Of a stretch of 60,269 nucleotides of DNA, positions 52,414 through 60,269 are shown piece by piece. The DNA comes from Flavobacteriia bacterium (GTDB lineage Bacteria; Bacteroidota; Bacteroidia; Flavobacteriales; Flavobacteriaceae), in the NCBI GenBank assembly GCA_004293165.1, contig RDYL01000012.1, forward strand, positions 1 through 60,269, in the 5' to 3' direction. The notes beneath the pieces are model-generated. The model searched no databases, had not been told where the DNA came from, and saw only the letters and a list, made by a program, of their open reading frames with translations. The number at the start of each line of letters is the position of its first letter. The stretch's first letter is position 1. Made by a program: the position numbers and the translations under genes.

Positions 52414-53802
52414 TTATTTTACTTTAACAATTTGTGCCATTAATTCGGCTTCTGAAACTAATTTTCCATTTGCATACGCATATGCTTGCATGTGACAAAT
52501 ACCTCTTCTAATAGGAGAAATTAAATCACATTTAAAGAACAAGGTATCGCCTGGTAGTACTTTATTTTTAAACTTAACATTATCAATTTTCATAAAATAA
52601 GTCAAGTAATTTTCTGGATCAGGCACCGTACTTAAAATTAAGATACCACCAGTTTGCGCCATGGCTTCAACCTGAAGAACACCTGGCATTACTGGCGCTC
52701 CTGGAAAATGACCTACAAAGAAATCTTCGTTCATAGTTACATTTTTCAACCCCACAACATGCGTATCAGAAAGTTCTAAAATTTTATCAACTAATAAAAA
52801 TGGTGGTCTGTGAGGTAACAAATCCATGATGCCATGAATATCCATCACAGGCTCCTTATTAATATCGTAAGAAGGTACATTATTACGCTCTTCGATTTTA
52901 ATTAATTTAGCCATTTTCTTTGCAAACTGAGTATTTACATAATGTCCTGGCTTGTTTGCTATAACTTTCCCTTGAATACGAGTTCCAATCAATGACAAAT
53001 CACCAATAATATCTAATAATTTATGTCTTGCTGCCTCGTTAGGATAATGAAGTGTAAGATTATCTAAAATTCCGTTTTCTTTAACGGTGATTGTATCTTT
53101 ATTGAAAGCCTTTTTCAAGTTTTCCATTGTTTCTGTCGAAATTTCTTTATCAACATATACAATAGCATTGTTTAAATCGCCACCTTTAATTAATCCATTG
53201 TTTAAAAGCGACTCTAATTCGTGTAAGAAGCTAAAAGTTCTACAATTAGCAATTTCTTTTTTAAATTCTTTAATCCCTTTCATGGTTGCGTTTTGCGTGC
53301 CTAAAACTTTAGTACCAAAATCTACCATAGCAGTAACACAATATTCCTCAGATGGAATTATTGTAATTTCACTACCAGTGGCTTCATCCATAAAAGAAAT
53401 TACATCTTTAACCACATATACTTTTCGTTCAGCTTCTAGCTCAACAATTCCTGCTTTTTCAATAGCTTCAACAAAATATTTTGAAGAACCATCCATAATT
53501 GGTAATTCAGATGCATTTAATTCAATGATAACATTATCTAAATCACATCCCACTAAAGCAGCTAATACGTGCTCTGGTGTTTGAATCATTACACCTAATT
53601 TTTCTAAATTAGTACCTCGTTGCGTATTTACAACATAGTTTGCATCAGCTTCAATAATTGGTTGTCCTTCTAAATCCACACGTACAAATGTAAATCCATT
53701 GTTTACTGGGGCTGGCTTAAAAGTCATAGAAACTTCTTGCCCTGTGTGTAAACCCACACCTTTTAATGATATTTCTGCAGCAATTGTTGTTTGCTTCGCC
53801 AT
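52414..53802 (-). CDS. lpxC/fabZ: bifunctional LpxC-FabZ fusion
   Basis: A 462-residue fusion. The N-terminal half (about 1-300) is the zinc deacetylase LpxC: EHVLAALVGCDLDNVIIELN, a catalytic HxxxxD in RHKLLDIIGDLSLIGTRIQG, and the K-P-G-H end (ANKPGHYVNTQFAKKM). The C-terminal half (about 315-462) is the hydroxyacyl-ACP dehydratase FabZ: LLPHRPPFLLVDKILEL and GHFPGAPVMPGVLQVEAMAQ with the catalytic His and Glu. LpxC commits UDP-acyl-GlcNAc to lipid A; FabZ makes the acyl chains, so the fusion couples the two. This fusion is common in Bacteroidetes. It is followed six bases later by lpxA. Confidence 0.96.
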   Translation of the reverse strand: MAKQTTIAAEISLKGVGLHTGQEVSMTFKPAPVNNGFTFVRVDLEGQPIIEADANYVVNTQRGTNLEKLGVMIQTPEHVLAALVGCDLDNVIIELNASELPIMDGSSKYFVEAIEKAGIVELEAERKVYVVKDVISFMDEATGSEITIIPSEEYCVTAMVDFGTKVLGTQNATMKGIKEFKKEIANCRTFSFLHELESLLNNGLIKGGDLNNAIVYVDKEISTETMENLKKAFNKDTITVKENGILDNLTLHYPNEAARHKLLDIIGDLSLIGTRIQGKVIANKPGHYVNTQFAKKMAKLIKIEERNNVPSYDINKEPVMDIHGIMDLLPHRPPFLLVDKILELSDTHVVGLKNVTMNEDFFVGHFPGAPVMPGVLQVEAMAQTGGILILSTVPDPENYLTYFMKIDNVKFKNKVLPGDTLFFKCDLISPIRRGICHMQAYAYANGKLVSEAELMAQIVKVK

Positions 53803-53820
53803 GATAAAATTGTATTTATA

Positions 53821-54840
53821 TTATTTAATTGTGTTTTTTAAGTCTTCTAAATCGGAAACAATTTTAGGTAAATTTCTAAAATGAACAAATGACTTCGCAA
53901 AATCACCATAATTAAAAGCTGGACTTCCTTGAACCACTTCTCCTGCTTCTAAATTTTTTCCAATTCCTGATTGCGCTTGAATTTTAACACCATCACCAAT
54001 TACTAAGTGACCCGCAAAACCAACTTGCCCACCAATTAAGCAGTTCTTGCCAATTTTGGTGGTTCCTGCAATTCCGGTTTGAGCTGCAATTACAGTATTT
54101 TCACCTATCTCAACATTATGTGCTACTTGAATGTGATTATCAAGCTTTACTCCTTTTCTAATAACTGTAGAACCTAAAGTAGCTCTATCAACGGTTGTAC
54201 AAGCACCGATTTCAACATCATCTTCAATAATTACATTTCCAATTTGTGGCACTTTTACATAAGTTCCGTCTTCTTGAGGTGCAAAACCAAATCCGTCAGA
54301 ACCAATAATAGTACCCGAATGAATAGTACAACGATTTCCAATAACCGTTTCGGAATAAATACGTACCCCTGCAAAGAAAACACAGTTATCGCCAATTGTA
54401 ACGTTATCGCCAATAAAAGTATTAGGATAAATTTTTACATTGTCACCAATGGTTACATTTTTTCCAACATAACAAAAACTTCCTAAATATAAATCAGAAC
54501 CATAAGTAACTCCTTCTGAAATAACCGAAGGTTGTTCAATTCCTGATTTCATCAATTTGACTTGATTGTAATATTCTAATAACTTTGAAAATGATTTATA
54601 AGCATCCTCTACTTTGATTAAAGTAGTTGTTATTTCTTGCTCAGGCTCAAAAGTATTATTTACTATAGTTATAGTTGCTTGAGTAGAATAAATATAATTT
54701 ATATATTTAGGATTCGCCAAAAACGTCAATGAGCCTTCGGTTCCTTCCTCTATTTTCGACAATTTAAAAACTTCAGCATTTTGATTACCTACTACTTCAC
54801 CTTCTAAAATGCCTGCTATTTGCGCTGCTGTAAACTTCAT
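53821..54840 (-). CDS. lpxD: UDP-3-O-acylglucosamine N-acyltransferase LpxD
   Basis: A 339-residue trimeric enzyme that adds the second acyl chain in lipid A synthesis. The N-terminal domain begins [18 protein letters not shown] and has [20 protein letters not shown]. The beta-helix runs from [20 protein letters not shown] onward, with the catalytic His in [16 protein letters not shown] and [10 protein letters not shown]. The tail [20 protein letters not shown] is typical of LpxD. It heads the run lpxD, lpxC-fabZ, lpxA, efp on the minus strand. Confidence 0.96.
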   Translation of the reverse strand: MKFTAAQIAGILEGEVVGNQNAEVFKLSKIEEGTEGSLTFLANPKYINYIYSTQATITIVNNTFEPEQEITTTLIKVEDAYKSFSKLLEYYNQVKLMKSGIEQPSVISEGVTYGSDLYLGSFCYVGKNVTIGDNVKIYPNTFIGDNVTIGDNCVFFAGVRIYSETVIGNRCTIHSGTIIGSDGFGFAPQEDGTYVKVPQIGNVIIEDDVEIGACTTVDRATLGSTVIRKGVKLDNHIQVAHNVEIGENTVIAAQTGIAGTTKIGKNCLIGGQVGFAGHLVIGDGVKIQAQSGIGKNLEAGEVVQGSPAFNYGDFAKSFVHFRNLPKIVSDLEDLKNTIK

Positions 54841-54961
54841 TTAAAATTTTTATTACTATCTAAAAAGATAGATTTGAAAATATAAAAATACTCATTTTCA
54901 TTCAATACCAAAGCATTGATTCCACTTCATCTTGGCAAAAATATGAAATTAAATTAAATAG

Positions 54962-56197
54962 CTATACTTCTAAGACCACTTTTGGAAAACATATAAAATA
55001 TTTTGTCACGGGTTTTGATAAAGCCTTTAAATGTAATTGGTCTGAAGCCTCAACTACATCTTCTATAGTTTTGTCCTTTTTTAAAATTCGAATCGGCTCG
55101 CTTAATTTACTATACGCTTGGTTTTTCAACTTTCCTTTGAACACAAAATAGTCGGCTTCTTTATCAGAAATTCCAGCTATTGCAATATATTTATTTCTTA
55201 TAGCTAACAGATTCTCTTTGTTGGGTTTATCATCTGTTATTTGAATTTTTAATAAATCACGATTCAAAATCATTTTACATAACGATTGTAAAACAAAATC
55301 ATCATGAAACTGCCATGATTTAATAGCTCCCATTACATCATAATCATCTAAATAAGAAAACTTATCCAAAACACTTTTATCAAAATCTGACAAGGAAATT
55401 TTATTTTGCATGAAAAATTGTAACGATTCGCTGCAAGGCAAAACAATTCCTTTTTGAGTTAATTCTTTTGCTCTTTTTAGAATTTTGGTTAGGATTAATT
55501 CCGCAACCACACTTGTTTTATGTAAATAGGCTTGCCAATACATCAATCTTCGAGCCACCAAAAACTTCTCGACTGAGTAAATTCCTTTTTCTTCAATAAC
55601 TAAATAATCATCCTGCACGTTCATCATTTGGATTAAACGCTCACTATTAATGTTTCCTTCGGCTACACCGCTGTAAAAACTATCGCGTTTTAAATAATCC
55701 ATTCGATCCATATCTAACTGACTTGAAATCAATTGCAACATGAATTTACGATGGTATTCTCCTTTAAAAACTTGGATAGCCAATCCTAATTTACCTTCAA
55801 ATTCTTTATTCAATTGCTCCATGAATAACAACGATAATTCTTCATGATGGACTTCTTCTACTATACTATGCTCCATAGCATGACTATAGGGACCGTGACC
55901 AATATCGTGCAACAAAATAGCAATATATAGTGCGTTTTCTTCTTCTTCCGAAATAGAAACACCTTTAAATTGCAAGGTTTGAACCGCTTTTTGCATGATA
56001 TGCATACAGCCCAATGCATGATGAAAACGAGTATGATGCGCGCCTGGATAAACCAAATACGACATTCCCATTTGAGAAATTCTTCGCAAACGTTGAAAAT
56101 AGGGATGCTGAATTAAATCGTAAATTAAAGTATTAGGAATGGTAATAAAACCATAAATTGGATCGTTGAAAATTTTGAGTTTGTTGGTTTGGCTCAC
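54962..56197 (-). CDS. HD-domain phosphohydrolase (dGTPase-like)
   Basis: A 411-residue HD-superfamily protein related to dGTP triphosphohydrolases and SAMHD1. Metal-ligand landmarks are the first His in HHTRFHHALGCMHIM, the HD pair in ILLHDIGHGPYSHAMEHSIV, and the Asp of SSQLDMDRMDYLKRDSFYSG. The start NDPIYGFITIPNTLIYDLIQ is typical of this clade. The substrate is probably a nucleotide, but dNTP specificity cannot be read from the sequence. It is 121 bases upstream of lpxD on the same strand and divergent from porX. Confidence 0.9.
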   Translation of the reverse strand: MSQTNKLKIFNDPIYGFITIPNTLIYDLIQHPYFQRLRRISQMGMSYLVYPGAHHTRFHHALGCMHIMQKAVQTLQFKGVSISEEEENALYIAILLHDIGHGPYSHAMEHSIVEEVHHEELSLLFMEQLNKEFEGKLGLAIQVFKGEYHRKFMLQLISSQLDMDRMDYLKRDSFYSGVAEGNINSERLIQMMNVQDDYLVIEEKGIYSVEKFLVARRLMYWQAYLHKTSVVAELILTKILKRAKELTQKGIVLPCSESLQFFMQNKISLSDFDKSVLDKFSYLDDYDVMGAIKSWQFHDDFVLQSLCKMILNRDLLKIQITDDKPNKENLLAIRNKYIAIAGISDKEADYFVFKGKLKNQAYSKLSEPIRILKKDKTIEDVVEASDQLHLKALSKPVTKYFICFPKVVLEV

Positions 56198-56330
56198 AAG
56201 TATAAATTTTGAGTAACAAATGTAGCGATTTTTTACAAAAAGAATTGTTTAAAACTAATGGGAAATTTTATACTAAATTTAATACAATGGTCGTTTAATA
56301 AATACTAACTTGCACACAAATTAAGAAGAA

Positions 56331-57884
56331 ATGAGCCAAATAAAAATACTTTGGGTTGACGATGAAATTGATTTATTGAAACCACACATCCTATTTTTAG
56401 AAAAGAAAAACTATCATGTAACTACCTGTAATAACGGGCAAGATGCCATTGATTTGTTTGAAGAAAACAATTTTGATGTAGTATTTTTAGATGAAAACAT
56501 GCCAGGTTTAAGTGGTTTGGAAACCTTATCAGAATTAAAAGAAAAGAAATCTTCAGTTCCGGTGATTATGATTACCAAAAGTGAAGAAGAATATATCATG
56601 GAAGAAGCCATCGGTTCTAAAATTGCCGATTATTTGATAAAACCTGTAAATCCAAATCAGATTTTATTGAGTTTGAAGAAGAATTTAGACCATTCGCGAT
56701 TGATTTCCGAAAAAACAACTTTAGATTATCAGAAAGAATTCCGAAAAATTGCGATGGATATGGCAATGGTTCGTACCTATGAAGATTGGGTAGAATTGTA
56801 CAAAAAATTATTATTCTGGGAATTAGAATTAGAAAATATCGAAGACCAAAGCATGGTGGAAATTTTGGAAAGCCAAAAAGCCGAAGCCAATATGCAATTT
56901 GGTAAATTCATCGAACGTAATTATGAAGATTGGTTCCAACCAAAAGCTGACAAGCCTTTTCTTTCTCATGAAATTTTTGGTGAATTAGTAGCGCCTGAAA
57001 TCCGTAAAAAAGACAAGCCAATTTTATTCATTGTCATTGATAACTTGCGTTATGACCAATGGAAAGCATTTGAAAGTGTAGTAAACAATCACTACAAACT
57101 GGAAAAAGAAGTGAGCTACTTCTCTATTCTACCAACGGCTACGCAATATGCTCGAAATGCAATTTTTTCTGGTTTAACTCCTTTAGATATGGAGAAGAAG
57201 TTTCCACAATATTGGAAAAACGATCCTGATGAAGGAGGAAAAAATCTATATGAAGGTGAATTTTTAACCGAGCAACTAAAACGTTTGGGATTAAACATCA
57301 AACAAGAATATTATAAGATTACCAATTTCACATCTGGAAAAAAATTAGCAGACAACTTCAAATCATTAAAAAACAACGATTTAACAACTATTGTTTATAA
57401 TTTTGTAGATATGTTATCGCATGCTAAAACCGAAATGGATGTAGTAAAAGAATTAGCTTCAAACGATAAAGCGTATCGTTCCTTAACGGCGAGTTGGTTT
57501 AAAAACTCTCCACTTTTGGACATGATTCAACAAGCACAACAACTTGGTTTTAAATTGATTATAACAACCGACCATGGAACAATTAATTGTAAAAATCCGT
57601 CGAAAGTTATTGGTGATAAAAACACGAGTTTAAATCTTCGCTACAAAACAGGAAGAAGTTTAACCTACGAAGACAAAGACGTTTATGCTGTGAAAGATCC
57701 TAAGAAAATTGGATTGCCTGCACTCAACATGAGTAGCTCTTTTATTTTTGCGAAAAACGATTTATTTTTGGCTTACGTAAATAACTACAATCATTATGTG
57801 AGTTATTACCGAAATACCTATCAACACGGAGGAATTTCATTGGAAGAAATGGTAATTCCGTTTTTAGTTTTAGAACCGCGTTAA
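56331..57884 (+). CDS. porX: PorX-type response regulator with PglZ domain
   Basis: A 517-residue regulator of the type IX secretion system. The receiver domain carries the acid pair Asp10/Asp11 (ILWVDDEID), the phosphorylated Asp54 in DVVFLDENMPG, and the Lys of IADYLIKPVNPNQ. A helical linker follows, and the C-terminal PglZ domain has the alkaline-phosphatase-like landmarks LFIVIDNLRYDQWK, TATQYARNAIFSGLTP, VYNFVDMLSHAK and IITTDHGT. PorX works with the sensor PorY, which is not in the window. It is divergent from the HD gene; the plus-strand tsaE gene lies 48 bases downstream. Confidence 0.93.
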   Translation: MSQIKILWVDDEIDLLKPHILFLEKKNYHVTTCNNGQDAIDLFEENNFDVVFLDENMPGLSGLETLSELKEKKSSVPVIMITKSEEEYIMEEAIGSKIADYLIKPVNPNQILLSLKKNLDHSRLISEKTTLDYQKEFRKIAMDMAMVRTYEDWVELYKKLLFWELELENIEDQSMVEILESQKAEANMQFGKFIERNYEDWFQPKADKPFLSHEIFGELVAPEIRKKDKPILFIVIDNLRYDQWKAFESVVNNHYKLEKEVSYFSILPTATQYARNAIFSGLTPLDMEKKFPQYWKNDPDEGGKNLYEGEFLTEQLKRLGLNIKQEYYKITNFTSGKKLADNFKSLKNNDLTTIVYNFVDMLSHAKTEMDVVKELASNDKAYRSLTASWFKNSPLLDMIQQAQQLGFKLIITTDHGTINCKNPSKVIGDKNTSLNLRYKTGRSLTYEDKDVYAVKDPKKIGLPALNMSSSFIFAKNDLFLAYVNNYNHYVSYYRNTYQHGGISLEEMVIPFLVLEPR

Positions 57885-57932
57885 TAGTGTTCTGTGTTCA
57901 GTTATAAGTGTTCAGTAAAGTTATAAATTAGT

Positions 57933-58346
57933 ATGACCATAATTTTTTCATTAGACGAAATCACAAACGTTGCCAAGCAAATATTAGCGACACCTTCCTT
58001 AAAAAAAGTCATTACGTTTCATGCGCAAATGGGCGCTGGAAAAACCACTTTAATTAAAGAATTGGTCAAGGAATTAGGCGTAAAAGATAATTCGAGCAGT
58101 CCAACCTTTTCATTAGTGAATGAATACCGTACGTTTGAAGGCGAAATCGTTTATCATTTTGATTTATACCGTTTAAATTCAGAAGAAGAAGGCTATGATA
58201 TGGGTTTAGATGAATATTTTTATTCCGATAATTGGTGTTTTATCGAATGGCCTGAAAAAACGCCCAATTTAATTCCAATAGATCACGCAAGCATTTCAAT
58301 AAAGGTTATGGCAGATGGAAAAAGAGAATTAGTATTGAAGAATTAG
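57933..58346 (+). CDS. tsaE: tRNA threonylcarbamoyladenosine biosynthesis ATPase TsaE
   Basis: A 137-residue P-loop ATPase needed with TsaB and TsaD to make t6A at tRNA position 37. It has the Walker A HAQMGAGKTTLIKELVKELG, then SSPTFSLVNEY, the family HFDLYRL motif and an FIEWPEKTPNLIP segment near the end, all typical of TsaE. It is the second gene after porX; an 82-base gap separates it from the alanine dehydrogenase gene. Confidence 0.95.
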   Translation: MTIIFSLDEITNVAKQILATPSLKKVITFHAQMGAGKTTLIKELVKELGVKDNSSSPTFSLVNEYRTFEGEIVYHFDLYRLNSEEEGYDMGLDEYFYSDNWCFIEWPEKTPNLIPIDHASISIKVMADGKRELVLKN

Positions 58347-58428
58347 TAGAATCTTATCCCTTTTCCCTTATTGCTGTTTTCTATTTTAAAAAATATTCCT
58401 AAATTGGTACCACAAAAAACAACACACC

Positions 58429-59625
58429 ATGTCCATTTATAGTCCTTTTTCGAAATCGCAATTATTACCACAAGAAGAAAAGCTAGAAGTGGCAAGACAT
58501 AAAAGTGAATTGTTTATTGGAATTCCAAAAGAAACATCATATCAAGAGCGCCGTATTTGTTTAACACCTGATGCAGTTTCTTCTTTAGTTTCTCACGGAC
58601 ATAGAGTAATGTTAGAAGCCGGCGCAGGAGAAAGTTCAAGTTATACCGATAAAGAATACAGTGAAGCAGGTGCCGAAATTACGCAAGACACCAAAAAAGT
58701 ATTAGGTTGCCCAATGATTTTAAAAGTGGAACCACCTACTCTAGCTGAATTAGAAATGATGAATCCACAAACCATCGTTATTTCAGCTATTCAATTAAAA
58801 ACACAGAAAAAAGAATATTTTGAAGCTTTAGCCACCAAAAGAATTACGGCTTTAGCATTTGAATTCATAAAAGACGAAGATGGCTCCTATCCTGCTGTAA
58901 AATCGTTATCAGAAATTGCTGGAACTGCATCCATTTTAATTGCATCCGAATTAATGATTGGTGAAAACATTGGAAAAGGGTTGTTATTTGGAAATATAAC
59001 TGGAGTTCCGCCAACAAAAGTAGTTATCATTGGAGCAGGAACCGTTGCGGAATATGCAGCCAGAACCGCTTTAGGATTAGGAGCAAATGTAAAAGTGTTT
59101 GATAACTCAATTACGAAATTACGTCGTTTACAAAATACGTTAAATCAAAGAATTTTTACTTCTACTATTCAAGAAAAATCGCTTTTAAAAGCATTGCGTC
59201 GTTGCGATGTGGCTATTGGAGCAATGAAAGGAAAAAATCGTGCACCAATTGTTGTTACAGAAACTATGGTTGAACACATGAAAAAAGGAGCTGTTATTGT
59301 TGATGTTAGTATTGATACAGGAGGATGTTTTGAAACTTCAGAAATAACCACTCATGAAAAACCTACTTTTATCAAAAATGGTGTAATTCACTATTGTGTT
59401 CCCAATATTCCTTCTCGTTATTCTAAAACAGCTTCAATGTCGATTAGCAATATTATTTCTCCTTTCTTGTTACATATTGCTGATGATGGTGGAATAGAAA
59501 CCGCTATTCGTTGCAACAGAGGTTTAAAACACGGCATTTATTCTTATCATGGCGTTCTAACCAACAAAGCTATTGCCGATTGGTTTAATTTAGAACACAG
59601 AGATATAGACTTGATTGTTTTTTAA
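58429..59625 (+). CDS. ald: alanine dehydrogenase
   Basis: A 398-residue NAD-dependent amino acid dehydrogenase. Landmarks are IGIPKETSYQERRICLTPDA at the substrate-binding N-terminus, GHRVMLEAGAGESSSYTDKE, the Rossmann motif VVIIGAGTVAEYAARTALGL, and KGAVIVDVSIDTGGCFETSE. It oxidises L-alanine to pyruvate and ammonia. The long N-terminal lead MSIYSPFSKSQLLPQEEKLE is typical of the Bacteroidetes form. The pyridine nucleotide transhydrogenase alpha subunit is a relative, but the length and the end fit alanine dehydrogenase. Confidence 0.9.
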   Translation: MSIYSPFSKSQLLPQEEKLEVARHKSELFIGIPKETSYQERRICLTPDAVSSLVSHGHRVMLEAGAGESSSYTDKEYSEAGAEITQDTKKVLGCPMILKVEPPTLAELEMMNPQTIVISAIQLKTQKKEYFEALATKRITALAFEFIKDEDGSYPAVKSLSEIAGTASILIASELMIGENIGKGLLFGNITGVPPTKVVIIGAGTVAEYAARTALGLGANVKVFDNSITKLRRLQNTLNQRIFTSTIQEKSLLKALRRCDVAIGAMKGKNRAPIVVTETMVEHMKKGAVIVDVSIDTGGCFETSEITTHEKPTFIKNGVIHYCVPNIPSRYSKTASMSISNIISPFLLHIADDGGIETAIRCNRGLKHGIYSYHGVLTNKAIADWFNLEHRDIDLIVF

Positions 59626-59676
59626 TATTACTAGAAATCACTACAAAATCTACGTGTTTATGTGTATAATTTATAC

Positions 59677-59684
59677 TAAATTTG
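59677..59684 (+). promoter_or_regulatory. -7 promoter box for the gene at 59701
   Basis: TAAATTTG fits TAnnTTTG, 16 bases before the ATG at 59701. Confidence 0.5.
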
Positions 59685-59700
59685 CACAAATTATACTATT

Positions 59701-60087
59701 ATGAAGTTTAAGTTTCGTTTAGCCTATTATTTATTTGGATTATTTTTAGGAGGTGTTTTTGTAATGTGGTTTTTAAAAGCAAAAGCAAGTGATAAAGGAG
59801 TTGAATTTTGTTACTTCCCGAATTGTCGTGTTTTAAAAGATTTAAGAAGTAAATCATTAGACATTGATACCCTAGCCAAGAAATCTCTGGCAGAAAAATG
59901 GGTTACAATGGAAGATATTAAACAAAGTTTACGCTATGGAGATGTAGATTTTTCAAAAAGTAACGAATCTTACAGAAAAGGTAAAATTTACGTTATCGAA
60001 GGCAAAACTACTAATAATGAAGAAATTACCATTACGATGGTAAATTATACAAACAAAGTCCTTTTAGAAAAGATAGAAAAAAAGTAA
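59701..60087 (+). CDS. DUF4258-like membrane-anchored protein
   Basis: A 128-residue protein with one N-terminal membrane helix (FRLAYYLFGLFLGGVFVMWF, about 5-24) followed by a soluble domain. The domain reads VEFCYFPNCRVLKDLRSKSL, EKWVTMEDIKQSLRYGDVDF, and KGKIYVIEGKTTNNEEITIT. This is like DUF4258, a small RelE/BrnT-like fold that often binds DNA or RNA, here tethered to the membrane. Two cysteines (Cys37, Cys42) in FCYFPNCR may form a disulfide. Function unknown. It precedes the tRNA-Val promoter by 18 bases. Confidence 0.7.
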   Translation: MKFKFRLAYYLFGLFLGGVFVMWFLKAKASDKGVEFCYFPNCRVLKDLRSKSLDIDTLAKKSLAEKWVTMEDIKQSLRYGDVDFSKSNESYRKGKIYVIEGKTTNNEEITITMVNYTNKVLLEKIEKK

Positions 60088-60105
60088 TTTTTTTCATCAA
60101 AACGC

Positions 60106-60135
60106 TTGCGAAAACAAATAATCCTTGTATATTTG
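60106..60135 (+). promoter_or_regulatory. tRNA-Val promoter
   Basis: A -33 TTG (60106-60108) and a -7 TATATTTG (60128-60135) are 19 bases apart, exactly as at tRNA-Ser. The block 60128-60149 is identical to 5422-5443 on the other strand, and the 35-base leader ends with CTTATTG at the tRNA 5' end. Confidence 0.8.
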
Positions 60136-60170
60136 CACTCGCAATACGGTAATAGTAAAGCAACTTATTG

Positions 60171-60245
60171 GGGCGATTAGCTCAGCTGGTTCAGAGCACC
60201 TCGTTTACACCGAGGGGGTCGGGGGTTCGAACCCCTCATCGCCCA
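60171..60245 (+). tRNA. tRNA-Val (anticodon UAC)
   Basis: A 75-base tRNA. The acceptor GGGCGAT pairs with ATCGCCC, the anticodon stem is CCTCG/CGAGG with loop TTTACAC (anticodon TAC), and the T-arm has GGGGGTTCGAACCCC. The discriminator A is followed by an encoded CCA (60246-60248). It decodes GUA and, by wobble, other GUN codons. Confidence 0.97.
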
Positions 60246-60269
60246 CCAAATTAAATCCTACAGAAATGT

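Overview
The window looks like chromosomal DNA of a Flavobacterium-type member of the Bacteroidetes. The evidence is high A+T content, several promoters with the Bacteroidetes -7 box TAnnTTTG, almost no Shine-Dalgarno sequences, and characteristic genes: porX (type IX secretion regulator), a CAL67264-type membrane protein, an LpxC-FabZ fusion, menaquinone genes, and histidine-degradation genes. Two tRNAs are present (Ser-UGA and Val-UAC). There is no rRNA, CRISPR array, prophage or intact insertion sequence.

Layout. 0-4.3 kb is an accessory region, read on the minus strand and apparently a partly decayed defence island: a Zn-ribbon/DUF4145 protein, a two-helix membrane protein translationally coupled to a protein with a duplicated YG-rich repeat domain, and an Abi-alpha/DUF4393-like protein. 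The whole is bracketed by an N-terminal stub of a DUF262 (GmrSD-type) nuclease and a C-terminal stub of a type II DNA methylase/restriction protein. 4.3-7.6 kb holds an HU-like gene, tRNA-Ser, three copies of a dispersed repeat, a possible caspase-fold protein without its catalytic pair, and a frameshifted small membrane protein. 7.1-31.6 kb is mostly core: ytxJ, selO-yaaA, gyrA, clpC, corA, hutI-crcB, a formimidoylglutamase-like gene, a DEAD-box helicase, ettA, holA, an orphan HsdR-N nuclease-like protein, a glycosyltransferase, an OmpA lipoprotein, two tandem YkgJ-like cysteine-cluster genes and a NUDIX hydrolase.

31.5-49.5 kb begins with two adjacent heptanucleotide arrays upstream of a glycosyltransferase. 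It continues with miaE, the menaquinone genes menC, menA and menB interleaved with PH-domain membrane proteins and a metallo-beta-lactamase-fold hydrolase, then a C1 peptidase, a serine hydrolase, a CvfB-like S1 protein, a phosphate-selective-type porin, prmA, clpS and sucD. 49.6-56.2 kb is the lipid A cluster on the minus strand: an HD hydrolase, lpxD, lpxC-fabZ, lpxA, efp, a second lpxD-like gene and an NTF2-like gene. The window closes on the plus strand with porX, tsaE, an alanine dehydrogenase gene, a small DUF4258-like protein and tRNA-Val.

Functional links: clpC and clpS give the AAA+ protease motor and its adaptor. hutI and the formimidoylglutamase-like gene give two late steps of histidine breakdown. 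menC, menB and menA cover ring formation and prenylation of menaquinone. lpxA, lpxC and lpxD give the first lipid A steps, with fabZ supplying acyl chains. Relics of dead genes (DUF262, methylase tail, LytTR domain, a 21-residue tail) lie in the spacers. The two tRNA genes share an identical 22-base promoter and leader block. All family assignments rest on reading the translated sequences and on memory of family patterns; no database search was run.
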